A stretch of DNA of 37,593 nucleotides from an uncultured Bacteroidota bacterium (GCA_903844645.1 CAIMUP010000088.1:1-37593), one strand, 5' to 3'; counted from the stretch's first letter, positions 24,910-34,018 are shown. Made by a program: numbers and translations. The notes: generated by a model from the sequence alone, not told the origin.

Positions 24910-25866
24910 ATGCCAAGTTTAAACAGAGTGCAAACACAGTCCATGCGAGGAGTGGGTTTTAAGATTGATTTTTTAATGAACAAAGTAACTGGTCCACATC
25001 CGATGGTTTACGTTGGCGACTCCGCTACCTGGCTGAAGGTGGTGAATTATTCAGGCAGGCTGAACATCAACAGAAATGAAGTAATACGCCTCGAAGGATT
25101 GTTTAAGACGAACAATGATTTGATGGTGCCGGCTATCGAACTATTGGAGAAATGGGAGGCAGGCTATTATTCGACTTTTCTGAATGGAAATAGCTTATTG
25201 ATTTTCCCAAATTCAGACCGCGCCAGAATCGGCTTGAATGTGGAAAACGATATTACGCCGCCAAGAGGAAATTATCCGGACATAATGAACACCGGGGCGT
25301 TGGTAATTAGCGGCGATGCCCTACGGATAGCAGCCGGTTCTGCCCCAATGGCAGTGCCTACAATAGCAGCATTTACCTTGAAATATACACCAGCCAATCT
25401 GTATTACAATACCAATTCTGATTTAGCAGTGCTATTGATAGCTGCAAGAAAAGCAGTATCCGATATGTTGGCAGAAGGCATCGCATTGTGCAATAAAACA
25501 GATAAGGAAATAGAGGTTCATTTCGATGAAGGCGACAAACCAGCGATGCGCCATAATTCAGAATATTGGGGAGTGCATTATTCCTCATCAACGCCTATCA
25601 GTTACTTCGCTCTGACCGTCTTAGAAACCATTACCAATATCGCTCTGGAGCATGTAATTCTCTTTGCCCACCCAGGATTGGAGGAAGGTGAGACGAACGA
25701 AGAAGGCTACGATAGTATGAACATTCATACCTTCGGAACGGTTACCGTAAATTATACACTGACGGGCTACTTTCCCGGCAGCGTAGTTTTTGAAACAGAA
25801 GAAGGCGAGACCATCGTAAGGACATTATTCCTGACTCCGATTCCGCCTCCGCCACCTGTAGTTTAA
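24910..25866 (+). CDS. hypothetical protein (318 aa), sigma-54 candidate target
   Basis: I do not recognise this protein. It has no signal peptide or membrane segment and ends in a proline run followed by V-V (PPPPPVV). The middle has a helical segment (LLIAARKAVSDMLAEGIALC). The remainder looks beta-rich (TFGTVTVNYTLTGYFPGSVVFETEEGE). The gene stands alone, with a sigma-54-type promoter upstream and a strong terminator 25 bp after the stop, an arrangement expected for a conditionally but strongly expressed product. Its role cannot be inferred. Confidence 0.85.
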   Translation: MPSLNRVQTQSMRGVGFKIDFLMNKVTGPHPMVYVGDSATWLKVVNYSGRLNINRNEVIRLEGLFKTNNDLMVPAIELLEKWEAGYYSTFLNGNSLLIFPNSDRARIGLNVENDITPPRGNYPDIMNTGALVISGDALRIAAGSAPMAVPTIAAFTLKYTPANLYYNTNSDLAVLLIAARKAVSDMLAEGIALCNKTDKEIEVHFDEGDKPAMRHNSEYWGVHYSSSTPISYFALTVLETITNIALEHVILFAHPGLEEGETNEEGYDSMNIHTFGTVTVNYTLTGYFPGSVVFETEEGETIVRTLFLTPIPPPPPVV

Positions 25867-25890
25867 TCACAATATTTATTTAATAAAAGA

Positions 25891-25923
25891 AAAAAGCCTC
25901 TCGATAATTGAGAGGCTTTTTTT
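25891..25923. terminator. strong rho-independent terminator
   Basis: AAAAAGCCTCTC-GATAATT-GAGAGGCTTTTT: a perfect stem of about 12 bp with a T-run on one side and an A-run on the other, so it can act in both directions. It lies 25 bp after the 318-aa gene. Confidence 0.93.
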
Positions 25924-25942
25924 ATTAAATTCACGGCGTTGC

Positions 25943-25961
25943 TTGGCTGACGAGTTGTTTA
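25943..25961 (+). repeat. 19-bp motif, copy 3
   Basis: TTGGCTGACGAGTTGTTTA, identical to copies 1 and 2. It lies 20 bp after the terminator. Further on, TTCTTTGCGCC (26078-26088) resembles the 3' part of a -7 box for the next gene but lacks the TA. Confidence 0.9.
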
Positions 25962-26129
25962 ATTTAAGAACATCACGAACCATCACACCATACCTTCACA
26001 AAGGTGTATCCGGTATCGAAAAAAAATATTTGCAGTAACATAACCCCCCGTTAACAGAGGCTTTGCGTTTGATGTAGTTCTTTGCGCCATTAAATAAATT
26101 ATAATAATAACAATTAAAAAAAGAAACAA

Positions 26130-27971
26130 ATGAAGAAAAATTTATTAGCAATCGTATTGATGATCGTATCATCAATGTTCATGAAATCACAGGCTGTTAC
26201 TGTGGTAAACGTGCAAGACTCCATTTCGGTAAACACCCACTGGACTTGCGACAAACAGTATTTACTTTTCGGTTACGTTTATGTAACGAGTGGTGCCACC
26301 CTCACCATTGATGCCGGAGTAATTATCAAGGGAGACAAGAACTCCAAAGGCTCGCTCATCGTGGAACGCGGTGCCAAGATTATGGCGATGGGAACCCTGA
26401 ATGCTCCTATCGTTTTCACCTCCAATCAAGCGATGGGAAACAGAACCTATGGCGACTGGGGCGGAGTGATTTTATGTGGCACCGCACCAAATAATTGGAA
26501 TGGCGGTGTTGCCCAAGTAGAAGGCGGTCCACGCTCCTTGTATGGCGGAACAAATCCGCATGACAACAGTGGCGAGATGCACTTTGTCAGGATTGAATTT
26601 GCGGGCATCGCATTCTCTCCGAACAATGAAATCAATGGCTTGACTTTCTGCTCTGTTGGCGATGCCACGCAGGTAGATCACATCCAGGTTTCCTACTCTG
26701 GCGATGATAGCTACGAATGGTTTGGCGGTACTGTGAACACCAAGTGTCTTGTTGCCTTTTGTGGTTGGGATGATGACTTTGATACCGACAATGGTTACCA
26801 AGGAATGAACCAGTATGGCATGGCTTTGCGTGATCCTTTCGCAGCCGATCAATCAGGTTCCAAGTCCTTTGAATCCGACAGCTATCAAGCAGGGACTTAT
26901 ACCGGATTGACTTTTGATTCAACCATGATTACCCGTCCAGTCTTTGCAAATTATACCTGTGTGGGCGGCTTGGTAAGCCCTACTTCCACGGCTTATGATC
27001 CGCAGTTTGTAGCTGCTGCACATATTCGCAGAGGTAGTGCCATCAGTATTTTGAATTCATTGCTGATTGGTTATCCTGCTGGCATTTTGATTGATGAGTC
27101 ATCAAGCTCTTTCGGTTCTACCATAGCTAATTTGGTAAGTGGTGAATCACAAATAAAAGGGGTAGCCGTTGCAGGGATTCCTGCAGGTAATGCCCCCGGG
27201 CCAAAAGAAGTTTTCTTTGTGCATGATGGTGCTCGTTCGCTTACGCCTACCACTGCTTATGGCGATACAGCCATATATTCTTTTGCGCCATGGACAGGTC
27301 CTTGGGGTTTCTTCCTGGATACTGCGAATCACAATAAAATTTATCCTAACGAACAGACAGGATTACGTTTGAATAATCCGTTTAACCTTGCAAATCCTGT
27401 GTTTGTGCCTACGAGCACTTCTCCTGTTGCATACAATGCTGCCCACGCATTCCATCCAACGATGCCTATTAATTATGATACTACCGGCAACTATGCGAAC
27501 TATAATGTTCCGGCATTGGCACCGGTATCTGTGATGAATAGTTATATACTTGCCAATCCATTCTTCACGGTTGAGAATCATGTTGGTGCATTCAATTATA
27601 CAGGCAACACGAGCGATAACTGGACATCGGGTTGGTGCAATTGGGATCCATTGAATACCGATTATTCCAACGTATGTTCAAACAATGCCGTACCGGTTTA
27701 TGAGGCTAACAAATTATACCTTCGTGTTTCTCCAAACCCTGCTACCGACCATGGAATGATAGGATACCGAGTTCAGGAAAATACCAATGTAGCGATTGCA
27801 TTGTATGATGTTATTGGTACCAAAGTTATGGATATTTTCAATGGCAATGTTACCGCCGGGGCTTATGCTTATAAGTTTGAAACATCCAATATAGCAGCCG
27901 GTGTTTACTTCATCAATGTGAAAACGAAGACGACCCAAGAGAATATCAAATTGGTTATCTCTAAGAAATAA
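26130..27971 (+). CDS. secreted beta-helix-like protein with T9SS sorting domain
   Basis: A 613-residue exported protein. The signal peptide ends near KSQA. The body resembles a family of T9SS cargo proteins common in Bacteroidota: HWTCDKQYLLFGYVYV, then ATLTIDAGVIIKGD, TYGDWGGVILCG, GEMHFVRIEFAG, and YSGDDSYEWFGGTVN with an acidic DDDFDTDNGYQG loop that may bind calcium. A type A sorting domain is at about 535-613 (LRVSPNPATDHG, YDVIGTKVMDIF, AAGVYFINV, KLVISKK). Its biochemical function is unknown. It is monocistronic and closed by a terminator. Confidence 0.9.
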   Translation: MKKNLLAIVLMIVSSMFMKSQAVTVVNVQDSISVNTHWTCDKQYLLFGYVYVTSGATLTIDAGVIIKGDKNSKGSLIVERGAKIMAMGTLNAPIVFTSNQAMGNRTYGDWGGVILCGTAPNNWNGGVAQVEGGPRSLYGGTNPHDNSGEMHFVRIEFAGIAFSPNNEINGLTFCSVGDATQVDHIQVSYSGDDSYEWFGGTVNTKCLVAFCGWDDDFDTDNGYQGMNQYGMALRDPFAADQSGSKSFESDSYQAGTYTGLTFDSTMITRPVFANYTCVGGLVSPTSTAYDPQFVAAAHIRRGSAISILNSLLIGYPAGILIDESSSSFGSTIANLVSGESQIKGVAVAGIPAGNAPGPKEVFFVHDGARSLTPTTAYGDTAIYSFAPWTGPWGFFLDTANHNKIYPNEQTGLRLNNPFNLANPVFVPTSTSPVAYNAAHAFHPTMPINYDTTGNYANYNVPALAPVSVMNSYILANPFFTVENHVGAFNYTGNTSDNWTSGWCNWDPLNTDYSNVCSNNAVPVYEANKLYLRVSPNPATDHGMIGYRVQENTNVAIALYDVIGTKVMDIFNGNVTAGAYAYKFETSNIAAGVYFINVKTKTTQENIKLVISKK

Positions 27972-28065
27972 TGCCATTTAATACCAAGTAAATTTCTTTT
28001 ATTTTAGACAACAGCAGGTACTTACGGAATGGGTATCTGATGTGATTTTTTTCCTTTGAGGCATT

Positions 28066-28095
28066 AAGAGTCGGGTTCAAGCCCGGCTCTTTTGC
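28066..28095 (+). terminator. rho-independent terminator
   Basis: AAGAGTCGGG-TTCAAG-CCCGGCTCTT followed by TT: a 10-bp stem with one G-T pair, 94 bp after the T9SS protein gene. Confidence 0.85.
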
Positions 28096-28154
28096 TTTAT
28101 ATTCCTTTATATTAATGGGTAAGCGACCTGCCAGGTGGTTTATCCAAGGCATTT

Positions 28155-28322
28155 CGAGGGTATGGAGGGGGGTGAGGAGGGTGTGGAGGGGGTTGGGGAT
28201 GGTGTGGAAGTCATTGGGGATGGTGTGGAAGTCATTGGGGATGGTGTGGAGGTCATTGGGGATGGTGTGGAGGTCATTGGGGATGGTGTGGAATGCTCCG
28301 GGTAAGGTATAGAATGCTCCGG
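28155..28322. repeat. 21-bp tandem array H (8 units, G-rich)
   Basis: Eight 21-bp units of the type GGATGGTGTGGAAGTCATTG. The plus strand is almost pure purine plus T at the left end (runs of five and six G), where a G-quadruplex is possible. It lies in the convergent gap after the T9SS gene. The remainder of 27972-28452 holds two terminators and no gene. Confidence 0.93.
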
Positions 28323-28398
28323 GTACGGTTTTTAGTTAAAATTTGGTGTAAAAGGGAGGGTTTCAAAAACCATTTTTGATTTCAAACCATCTAAAAGC

Positions 28399-28434
28399 AA
28401 AAAGCCCGAACAAATAGTTTTGTTCGGGCTTTTT
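28399..28434. terminator. bidirectional terminator between convergent genes
   Basis: A perfect 16-bp stem, AAAAAGCCCGAACAAA (28399-28414), with a 4-nt loop and its complement ending in TTTTT. It can serve both the plus-strand T9SS gene and the minus-strand efflux operon, whose last gene ends 19 bp away. Confidence 0.95.
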
Positions 28435-28452
28435 GGTTTTTAATTTCTACCA

Positions 28453-29088
28453 TTACCTACTCCATTCATCATAAGTGGGGCAGTATCTATTTAATTTTTC
28501 TTCGGATATTATTTTATTATTTTTAAATTCTACTTGGTGGGTGATGGTATCATTATTATAATTCCTTATCATTAACAACTCTCCTACTTGATTAAAAGAT
28601 GACACCCCTCCGTTTAACTTCCCATTGATGTAAAATGCAATAGACATAATTTTACCATCATTAAAATACCTATAACTAAAACCATCTAACTTGTCATCTT
28701 TATAACTTTCCTCAAGAACAACTCTATTTTCCCAACTATAAATATCATAAGTATAGCCTTTCCCGTTTGCTTTTCCATTCTTAAAATTTGTTAAGTAAAT
28801 TAAATGAGTTCTGGAATGCATTTTTCCATTCTTATCTATGCAAGGTTCCAAATTTTTGCTAATCTGAATTCCATTTTTCTCACCATTAAGATAATCACAA
28901 GATTCTACAACAATTGTATCTGCGATAGTTTGAATACAATATTCAGTTTCAGAATGGATTATTTTTATCTTTTTAAAGCCATAAAAAGTATCCAAAACAA
29001 TCGTATCATTTTTTGGTTGAAATATTTTGGAATTGGCAAACGAAATATTTGCAGCAAATATAAGTAGGATAACAAATGGTATTTTCAT
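28453..29088 (-). CDS. MORN/YwqK-like repeat protein, exported
   Basis: A 211-residue protein starting MKIPFVILLIFAANISFANS, a signal peptide. The body has MORN-like repeats of the YwqK type (NGKANGKGYTYDIYS, DDKLDGFSYRYFNDGKIMS, NGKLNGGVSSFNQVGELL). These are widespread in Bacteroidota, sometimes labelled as antitoxin, and their function is generally unknown. The start at 29088 leaves only 2 bp after the transporter stop; a longer ORF into the transporter gene is an overlap artefact. It is the last gene of the efflux operon. No toxin partner is visible, so I do not call a toxin-antitoxin system. Confidence 0.8.
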   Translation of the reverse strand: MKIPFVILLIFAANISFANSKIFQPKNDTIVLDTFYGFKKIKIIHSETEYCIQTIADTIVVESCDYLNGEKNGIQISKNLEPCIDKNGKMHSRTHLIYLTNFKNGKANGKGYTYDIYSWENRVVLEESYKDDKLDGFSYRYFNDGKIMSIAFYINGKLNGGVSSFNQVGELLMIRNYNNDTITHQVEFKNNKIISEEKLNRYCPTYDEWSR

Positions 29089-29090
29089 AT

Positions 29091-30638
29091 TTAATGGGCA
29101 TCGGTGGGGATGGGCGCGTGTTTGGCACTTTTTTGGAAGACCAAAATCGGGACGCAACAGATAAAGAAAACGCCGACAATGAAGAAACATTCGGTATAGG
29201 TGAGGAGGGTAGATTGTTTGTAGATAGTGCCTTCCATGGCTCGGTTGGCAAGCTTGTGGGCATCATCGAGAGAGAAGCCTTTGGAGAGAAAATTGTTGGT
29301 ATAAGCGGAGTATCGTTGGGCAAAGGCTTGATTATAGACATTGACTTTATCGAGGAGGTTGATTCGATGAAAGACCAATCGGTTTTGGATAAAAGTAGTC
29401 ATTAAAGCAATGCCGAAGGAGCCTCCTAATTGTCTCATCATATTGTTTAAACCGGTGCCCTGCGCCATATCTTGCATCTTGACTCCGGAAAGAGCCATCG
29501 TAGTTAGGGGTACAAAAAGAAATCCTAATCCTATGCCTCTGAAGAGAAGGGGAATGTAGAAATCTGCCTCTCCCGATGTTAAGTTGGCTTTGGAAAGCAT
29601 CCAAGTGAAAACGAAAAACATGATGAAGCCAAAGGCTGCCATAATTTGTGGCGGAAATCCTTTCTTCAACATAGTCCCTACGAAGGGCATGACGAGGATG
29701 GTGATGATGCCGGAAGGGATCATCAGCTCACCGGTTTGTTGTGCTGTGAAGCCGAGTAAATTTTGGCAGAAAATAGGGAATACAAAGACGGAGGCATACA
29801 TCCCAAAGCCAAGAATGAAGGTAAAAATCATGCCCACTGCCAGTGATTTTTCTTTGAGGATGCGAAGATTGACGATCGGGTGTTCGGCAGTGAGTTCTCG
29901 CCATACAAAGCCTACTAATCCAAGTGCAGAAACGACGGTAAGGATGATGATATAATTGGCATCGAACCAGTCTTCTGCCTCGCCTCTTTCCAAAACTATT
30001 TGGAGTGAACCGATACCGACAATCAGGAGGAAAATTCCAAGCCAATCTACTGAGTCTATCTTCTTCTTTACTTGCGAATCATGGACAAAGGTGAGGATCA
30101 TAATCGTTGCAAGTATGCCGATAGGGATGTTGATATAAAATATCCAGGGCCAGGAGAAATTATCGGTGATATATCCTCCAAGGGTAGGTCCTAATGTAGG
30201 ACCAATGACTACTCCCAGCCCAAAGATAGCGGTTGCCATTCCACGTTCCTCTGGCTTAAATGTTTCAAATAAAACTGCTTGCGAAAGCGATAGCAAAGCA
30301 CCGCCTCCAATGCCTTGAAGAAACCGAAAGCAAACCAATTCCCAGATGTTTGTCGAGTTGCCACAGGCAAAAGAAGCGACGGTGAATAAAAGAATAGAGA
30401 ATGCGAAATAATTCTTTCTCCCGAACTTGGCGGCAAGCCATCCTGCCATTGGTAAAATGATGACATTAGCTACGGCATAAGAGGTGATTAACCACGCTAC
30501 TTCTTCCAGGGTAGCACCGATATTGCCCATGATTTGAGGAAGGGACACATTGAGAACGGTAGTATCAATGACCTCCAGCAAGGAAGCTAATATTACGGTG
30601 ATTGTAATAATCCACTTGCGAGCACCGGTTTCTGCCAT
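29091..30638 (-). CDS. emrB: MFS drug efflux permease, DHA2 (EmrB-like)
   Basis: A 515-residue proton-driven antiporter with about 14 membrane segments. Motif A (GWLAAKFGRKNYF) and the antiporter motif C (GLGVVIGPTLGPTLGGYI) are both visible, and the start contains LLEVIDTTVLNVSLPQI with the conserved D of the first helix. The partner adaptor and TolC genes lie upstream in the same operon (6 bp gap to the adaptor), so the three form a tripartite pump across both membranes. Likely substrates are hydrophobic drugs or uncouplers, but this is inferred from the family. Confidence 0.95.
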   Translation of the reverse strand: MAETGARKWIITITVILASLLEVIDTTVLNVSLPQIMGNIGATLEEVAWLITSYAVANVIILPMAGWLAAKFGRKNYFAFSILLFTVASFACGNSTNIWELVCFRFLQGIGGGALLSLSQAVLFETFKPEERGMATAIFGLGVVIGPTLGPTLGGYITDNFSWPWIFYINIPIGILATIMILTFVHDSQVKKKIDSVDWLGIFLLIVGIGSLQIVLERGEAEDWFDANYIIILTVVSALGLVGFVWRELTAEHPIVNLRILKEKSLAVGMIFTFILGFGMYASVFVFPIFCQNLLGFTAQQTGELMIPSGIITILVMPFVGTMLKKGFPPQIMAAFGFIMFFVFTWMLSKANLTSGEADFYIPLLFRGIGLGFLFVPLTTMALSGVKMQDMAQGTGLNNMMRQLGGSFGIALMTTFIQNRLVFHRINLLDKVNVYNQAFAQRYSAYTNNFLSKGFSLDDAHKLANRAMEGTIYKQSTLLTYTECFFIVGVFFICCVPILVFQKSAKHAPIPTDAH

Positions 30639-30644
30639 TCCTAA

Positions 30645-31685
30645 TTAACAATTAACCACCACCCGAACGCTCATGCCCGGACGTAGTTTATTAAGTGTTT
30701 CTTTGTCGGCTTTAATCTTGATTTTAACAGGAACGCGTTGCACAACTTTCACGAAATTGCCAGAGGCATTATCAGGAGGAAGCAGCGAAAATCTCGCCCC
30801 GGTAGCGGCAGAAAAGGAGTGAAGAACGCCTTGTACTTTCAGATCTTTAAAAGCATCTACCGTGATGTCCACGAGTTGCCCTTCTTTCATCTTCTGTAAC
30901 TGTGTTTCCTTGAAGTTCGCTACGACCCAAACATCAGAATCAATAACGATAGCAAACAACGATTGACCCGCCTGGATGTATTGTCCAAGTTCGATATTTT
31001 TCTTTGAAACAATACCACCCGCAGGGGCAATAATGGCGGTGTAGGACAGTTGTAATTTGGCATAATCCACATCGGCCTGGCGTTGTGCAACGATAGATTG
31101 GGCAAGGCTGATTTGTTGGGCTACGGCATCGTCTTGCCGTTGCGCTGCATCTACTTGCTTCTTAGCGACAGATACCTGCGCTTCGGCATTTTCATTATCG
31201 GCTTTCACGGCATCGAATTGTTGTTGGGTAATCGTTTTATCGGCTAATAATTTTTCATAACGCTTAAAGTCTTGTGTAGTTTTCCACACCTTTATTTTCG
31301 TGGCATCGAGGTTCGCTTTTGCGGTTTCGTAATTAGCAACAGAAGCGGTAGTATTTGCTTTCACAACATCCACATTCGCAATGGCATTATCCAAGGCAGC
31401 CTGTGCTTGTGCGACTTTAATTTTATAATCTCGATCATCTAATTTCACTACGGTATCGCCTTGTTTCACCTTTGCATTCTCTGAAATATTCAAATATGTT
31501 ACAAATCCTGAAACCCTTGGCAATACAGGGCTTATGTCGCCTTCTAATTGAGCATCATCGGTATCTTCATGATGTTGTGCATAGATATATTTCTGAATGC
31601 CGAAGAAGGCTGATATGGCTACGATACCTATCAATATGATGGGCATAACTTTACTCTTTTTCTTTGTGGGCTTATTATCTTCCAT
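30645..31685 (-). CDS. emrA: HlyD-family membrane fusion protein (EmrA-like)
   Basis: A 346-residue adaptor. It has a cytoplasmic N-tail rich in lysine, one membrane segment (VMPIILIGIVAISAFFGI), the EDTDDAQLEGDISPVLPRVSG start of the first lipoyl half, a long alanine- and glutamine-rich coiled-coil hairpin (about 80-205), then IAPAGGIVSKKNIELGQYI and a beta-barrel domain ending in RPGMSVRVVV. This order is that of EmrA. It sits between TolC and the MFS gene and should join them. Confidence 0.94.
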   Translation of the reverse strand: MEDNKPTKKKSKVMPIILIGIVAISAFFGIQKYIYAQHHEDTDDAQLEGDISPVLPRVSGFVTYLNISENAKVKQGDTVVKLDDRDYKIKVAQAQAALDNAIANVDVVKANTTASVANYETAKANLDATKIKVWKTTQDFKRYEKLLADKTITQQQFDAVKADNENAEAQVSVAKKQVDAAQRQDDAVAQQISLAQSIVAQRQADVDYAKLQLSYTAIIAPAGGIVSKKNIELGQYIQAGQSLFAIVIDSDVWVVANFKETQLQKMKEGQLVDITVDAFKDLKVQGVLHSFSAATGARFSLLPPDNASGNFVKVVQRVPVKIKIKADKETLNKLRPGMSVRVVVNC

Positions 31686-31709
31686 GTGTTATGATTATTA
31701 AATTGTGTA

Positions 31710-33038
31710 TTATTTAGTAAGGTTTCCTACGGCTTTCATTAATTTGTAATAAGCTGTTTCAGCCTCTATCTTGAATAATTCTGTATTCATCTTTGCCTGA
31801 AGAAGGCTTTGGTTTGCATCCATCAAATCACTTAGCAAAGCAATATGATTTGTATAGCGCGATTTCATGGTTCTATAGTTCTCCTCTGCCTGTACGACGG
31901 TCGTTTTAGCAAGTTCTATCTTCTGTTGAGATTCCTTATACACCGTAAAACTTTGATGCACTTCCATCCTGATATTATCCATCAATAAAGCACTTGCTTC
32001 ATTGGTAATTTCCTGTTGAATCTTTGCCTGCGCAACCTTGTGTTTGTTGGTGTAAAGAGATGACACATCATAACTCAAATAAATCCCTGCATCCCAGGTA
32101 GCCTTGAAAATATCTTCAGGAGGAATGATGCGAGGATTAGGGTTGGAAAGATAAAAATCAGCACCTATTCCCAACTGCGGTCTTGCTACTCCTTTCGCTA
32201 CCTCAAGATTACTTTCCGAAGCCTTATTTCTCGACTCCGAAGCCTTGATATCAGTACGGTTTGTTAGTGCCTCTTTGATATAATCATCGGCTGTCTTCAG
32301 TTCTTTTACTGAGTTAGAAAATGAATTGGTAGTATCCACCTGAATCCTACTACCAACAGGCATTCCAAGCATGATTCCCAAATCATAAACCGCAATATCA
32401 TAACTGTTTTGCAAGTCAAGTTTATTGAATTCCGCATTAGCCAATTGCAGTTGAATTTTCAACACATCGTTCTTTATTGCCAAGCCTTGCTTTTCGTAAT
32501 CTTCCGTCTCTTTGGCATGTTGTTTTATTTCATTAATGTTATCCTCCATCAGCGATTGCGAAACCCTGATTTTACACACAGTATAGTAGGCATTAACAAT
32601 ATTAAATACCACCTCTCCCTTATCCTTCTCCACATCGAATTTAGAGGCTTCATCCAAAAAATGTTGTGCTTGCAAAGTGTACTTCGCCCTCAATCCGGTA
32701 TAAATAGGTTCGTAGGCAGATACTTGGGAAGTGTATGAATTTAAAAACACCGGAAACAAAGTAACCCGCTCTTTCGAGTTCGGAAATTGAAACGTAAAAG
32801 GATCAATAGCACTTAACCGCGTATATCCTGCACTCGCCTTGACAGTAGGATACAAGCTCGATTCATACTCCTTATACTTTTCAGAAGCAGCGTTCGCCTT
32901 GCTCTGCGAAATCTTCAATTCCCTACTATTATCAACCCCCATTTTGATGGCATCATTAAGCGATAAAACCTTAATACTTTGTGCCTCAACCATACTATTA
33001 AATACCAACAGGACAATAACGATAAATCTCATAAACAT
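31710..33038 (-). CDS. TolC-family outer membrane channel
   Basis: A 442-residue outer membrane efflux protein. The signal peptide ends at VEAQ, and the first repeat begins VLSLNDAIKMGVDNSRELKISQSK. The long helical hairpins typical of the family are visible twice (about 35-210 and 240-440), with YPTVKASAGYTRL after the first helix and RPQLGIGADFYL in the second half. It is the exit duct of the tripartite pump formed with the two downstream genes. An alternative ATG two codons later (33032) is equally possible. Confidence 0.92.
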   Translation of the reverse strand: MFMRFIVIVLLVFNSMVEAQSIKVLSLNDAIKMGVDNSRELKISQSKANAASEKYKEYESSLYPTVKASAGYTRLSAIDPFTFQFPNSKERVTLFPVFLNSYTSQVSAYEPIYTGLRAKYTLQAQHFLDEASKFDVEKDKGEVVFNIVNAYYTVCKIRVSQSLMEDNINEIKQHAKETEDYEKQGLAIKNDVLKIQLQLANAEFNKLDLQNSYDIAVYDLGIMLGMPVGSRIQVDTTNSFSNSVKELKTADDYIKEALTNRTDIKASESRNKASESNLEVAKGVARPQLGIGADFYLSNPNPRIIPPEDIFKATWDAGIYLSYDVSSLYTNKHKVAQAKIQQEITNEASALLMDNIRMEVHQSFTVYKESQQKIELAKTTVVQAEENYRTMKSRYTNHIALLSDLMDANQSLLQAKMNTELFKIEAETAYYKLMKAVGNLTK

Positions 33039-33056
33039 AAATAAAATAACGCCGAT

Positions 33057-33944
33057 TTACTTCCCCACCTCCACCAATTCAATATCAAAAACCAACGGAG
33101 AATACGGCGGAATAATCTTCCCCTGCCCATTGTCGCCATAACCAATAGAAGACGGAACCACAATCGTCGCCTTGCCCCCCTCTTTCATCATTCCCACAGC
33201 CTCATCCAAGCCCGCAATTACCTCATGCTGCATAAAATGAAACTCATAAAACGGATGCTCCACATCACTCTGCTGAAACACAGAACCATCCAAAAACTTC
33301 CCGATATATTTCACCTTCACCAGCTTCCCCTGCACAGCCTTCGCCCCATTACCCACCATTTTATTAATAAAATACAAGCCCGAAACAGTCGGCTTCACCC
33401 CGATTTTATGCCCCTCAACATACTTCAATATCGCCTCCGGTTCCCGCTCCTTCCTATCAGCAATACTCTTCAAATACTCCTCCTCCTTCTGCTTCTGCAA
33501 CGCCTCATATTCATCCTTAGGCGTAATTTTCTCCATCGAAATATAAAACGTCAACATACTCCCCTTCCGAATACCACCAGGAATAGGCTTCTGAAAAGTC
33601 TTCATGTAAATCGAATCAGCACACACCCTAAACACACCGCTATCACCAACCCCAAGCATCCCAAAACCCTCCTCAATACCACCCCTAAACGAAGGCGTAA
33701 GAAGCAAAGTAGCAATCGCCTGATGCCGCACCCGAGTATCCAACAACACAGAATCATGCTCCGATTTCACCAACATATTAAGCATCATAAAATCCCCAAT
33801 CTTAGCCCGCAAACCACCACCACCACCCTTCACAAACAATTTATAATGAAGCCCACTATCCGAAGTTTTAAAACCATCACGATTACAAGAGATAATAAAC
33901 AATAAAATCAACGCGACGAACAAAGTAAAGAATTTTGATTGCAT
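33057..33944 (-). CDS. FKBP-type peptidyl-prolyl isomerase lipoprotein, two domains
   Basis: A 295-residue lipoprotein with lipobox I-I-S-C (Cys20). The C-terminal FKBP domain (about 185-293) is complete, with VKVKYIGKFLDGSVFQQSD, VIAGLDEAVGMMKEGGKA, IVVPSSIGYGDNGQGKIIPP and LVFDIELVEV. An N-terminal domain (about 30-140: GLHYKLFVKGGGGG, FRGGIEEGFGMLGVGDSG) is a diverged second FKBP. It may fold envelope proteins, but a direct link to the pump is not shown. It heads the operon, 18 bp before the TolC gene. The coding strand is G- and T-rich with G-ending codons, unlike its neighbours. Confidence 0.92.
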   Translation of the reverse strand: MQSKFFTLFVALILLFIISCNRDGFKTSDSGLHYKLFVKGGGGGLRAKIGDFMMLNMLVKSEHDSVLLDTRVRHQAIATLLLTPSFRGGIEEGFGMLGVGDSGVFRVCADSIYMKTFQKPIPGGIRKGSMLTFYISMEKITPKDEYEALQKQKEEEYLKSIADRKEREPEAILKYVEGHKIGVKPTVSGLYFINKMVGNGAKAVQGKLVKVKYIGKFLDGSVFQQSDVEHPFYEFHFMQHEVIAGLDEAVGMMKEGGKATIVVPSSIGYGDNGQGKIIPPYSPLVFDIELVEVGK

Positions 33945-33984
33945 GAGATAAATGATATAAAAAAACGCATCCTATTTAAGCCCG

Positions 33985-33992
33985 CAAAACTA
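33985..33992 (-). promoter_or_regulatory. -7 box TAGTTTTG for the FKBP-efflux operon
   Basis: Minus-strand TAGTTTTG followed by CGGGC, 40 bp before the ATG. It would drive all five genes (FKBP to YwqK-like). Confidence 0.55.
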
Positions 33993-34018
33993 TAAAAAGA
34001 AAGAAAATAAAATCCACG

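Noticed and set aside
28453-29088. Toxin-antitoxin antitoxin
   Set aside because: YwqK-like proteins are sometimes labelled so, but there is no small toxin gene next to it and it carries a signal peptide.
33225-33905. A 226-codon plus-strand ORF
   Set aside because: It is antisense to the FKBP gene, whose skewed codon use removes stops from the opposite strand; the translation is an improbable L/I/R/H-rich protein.
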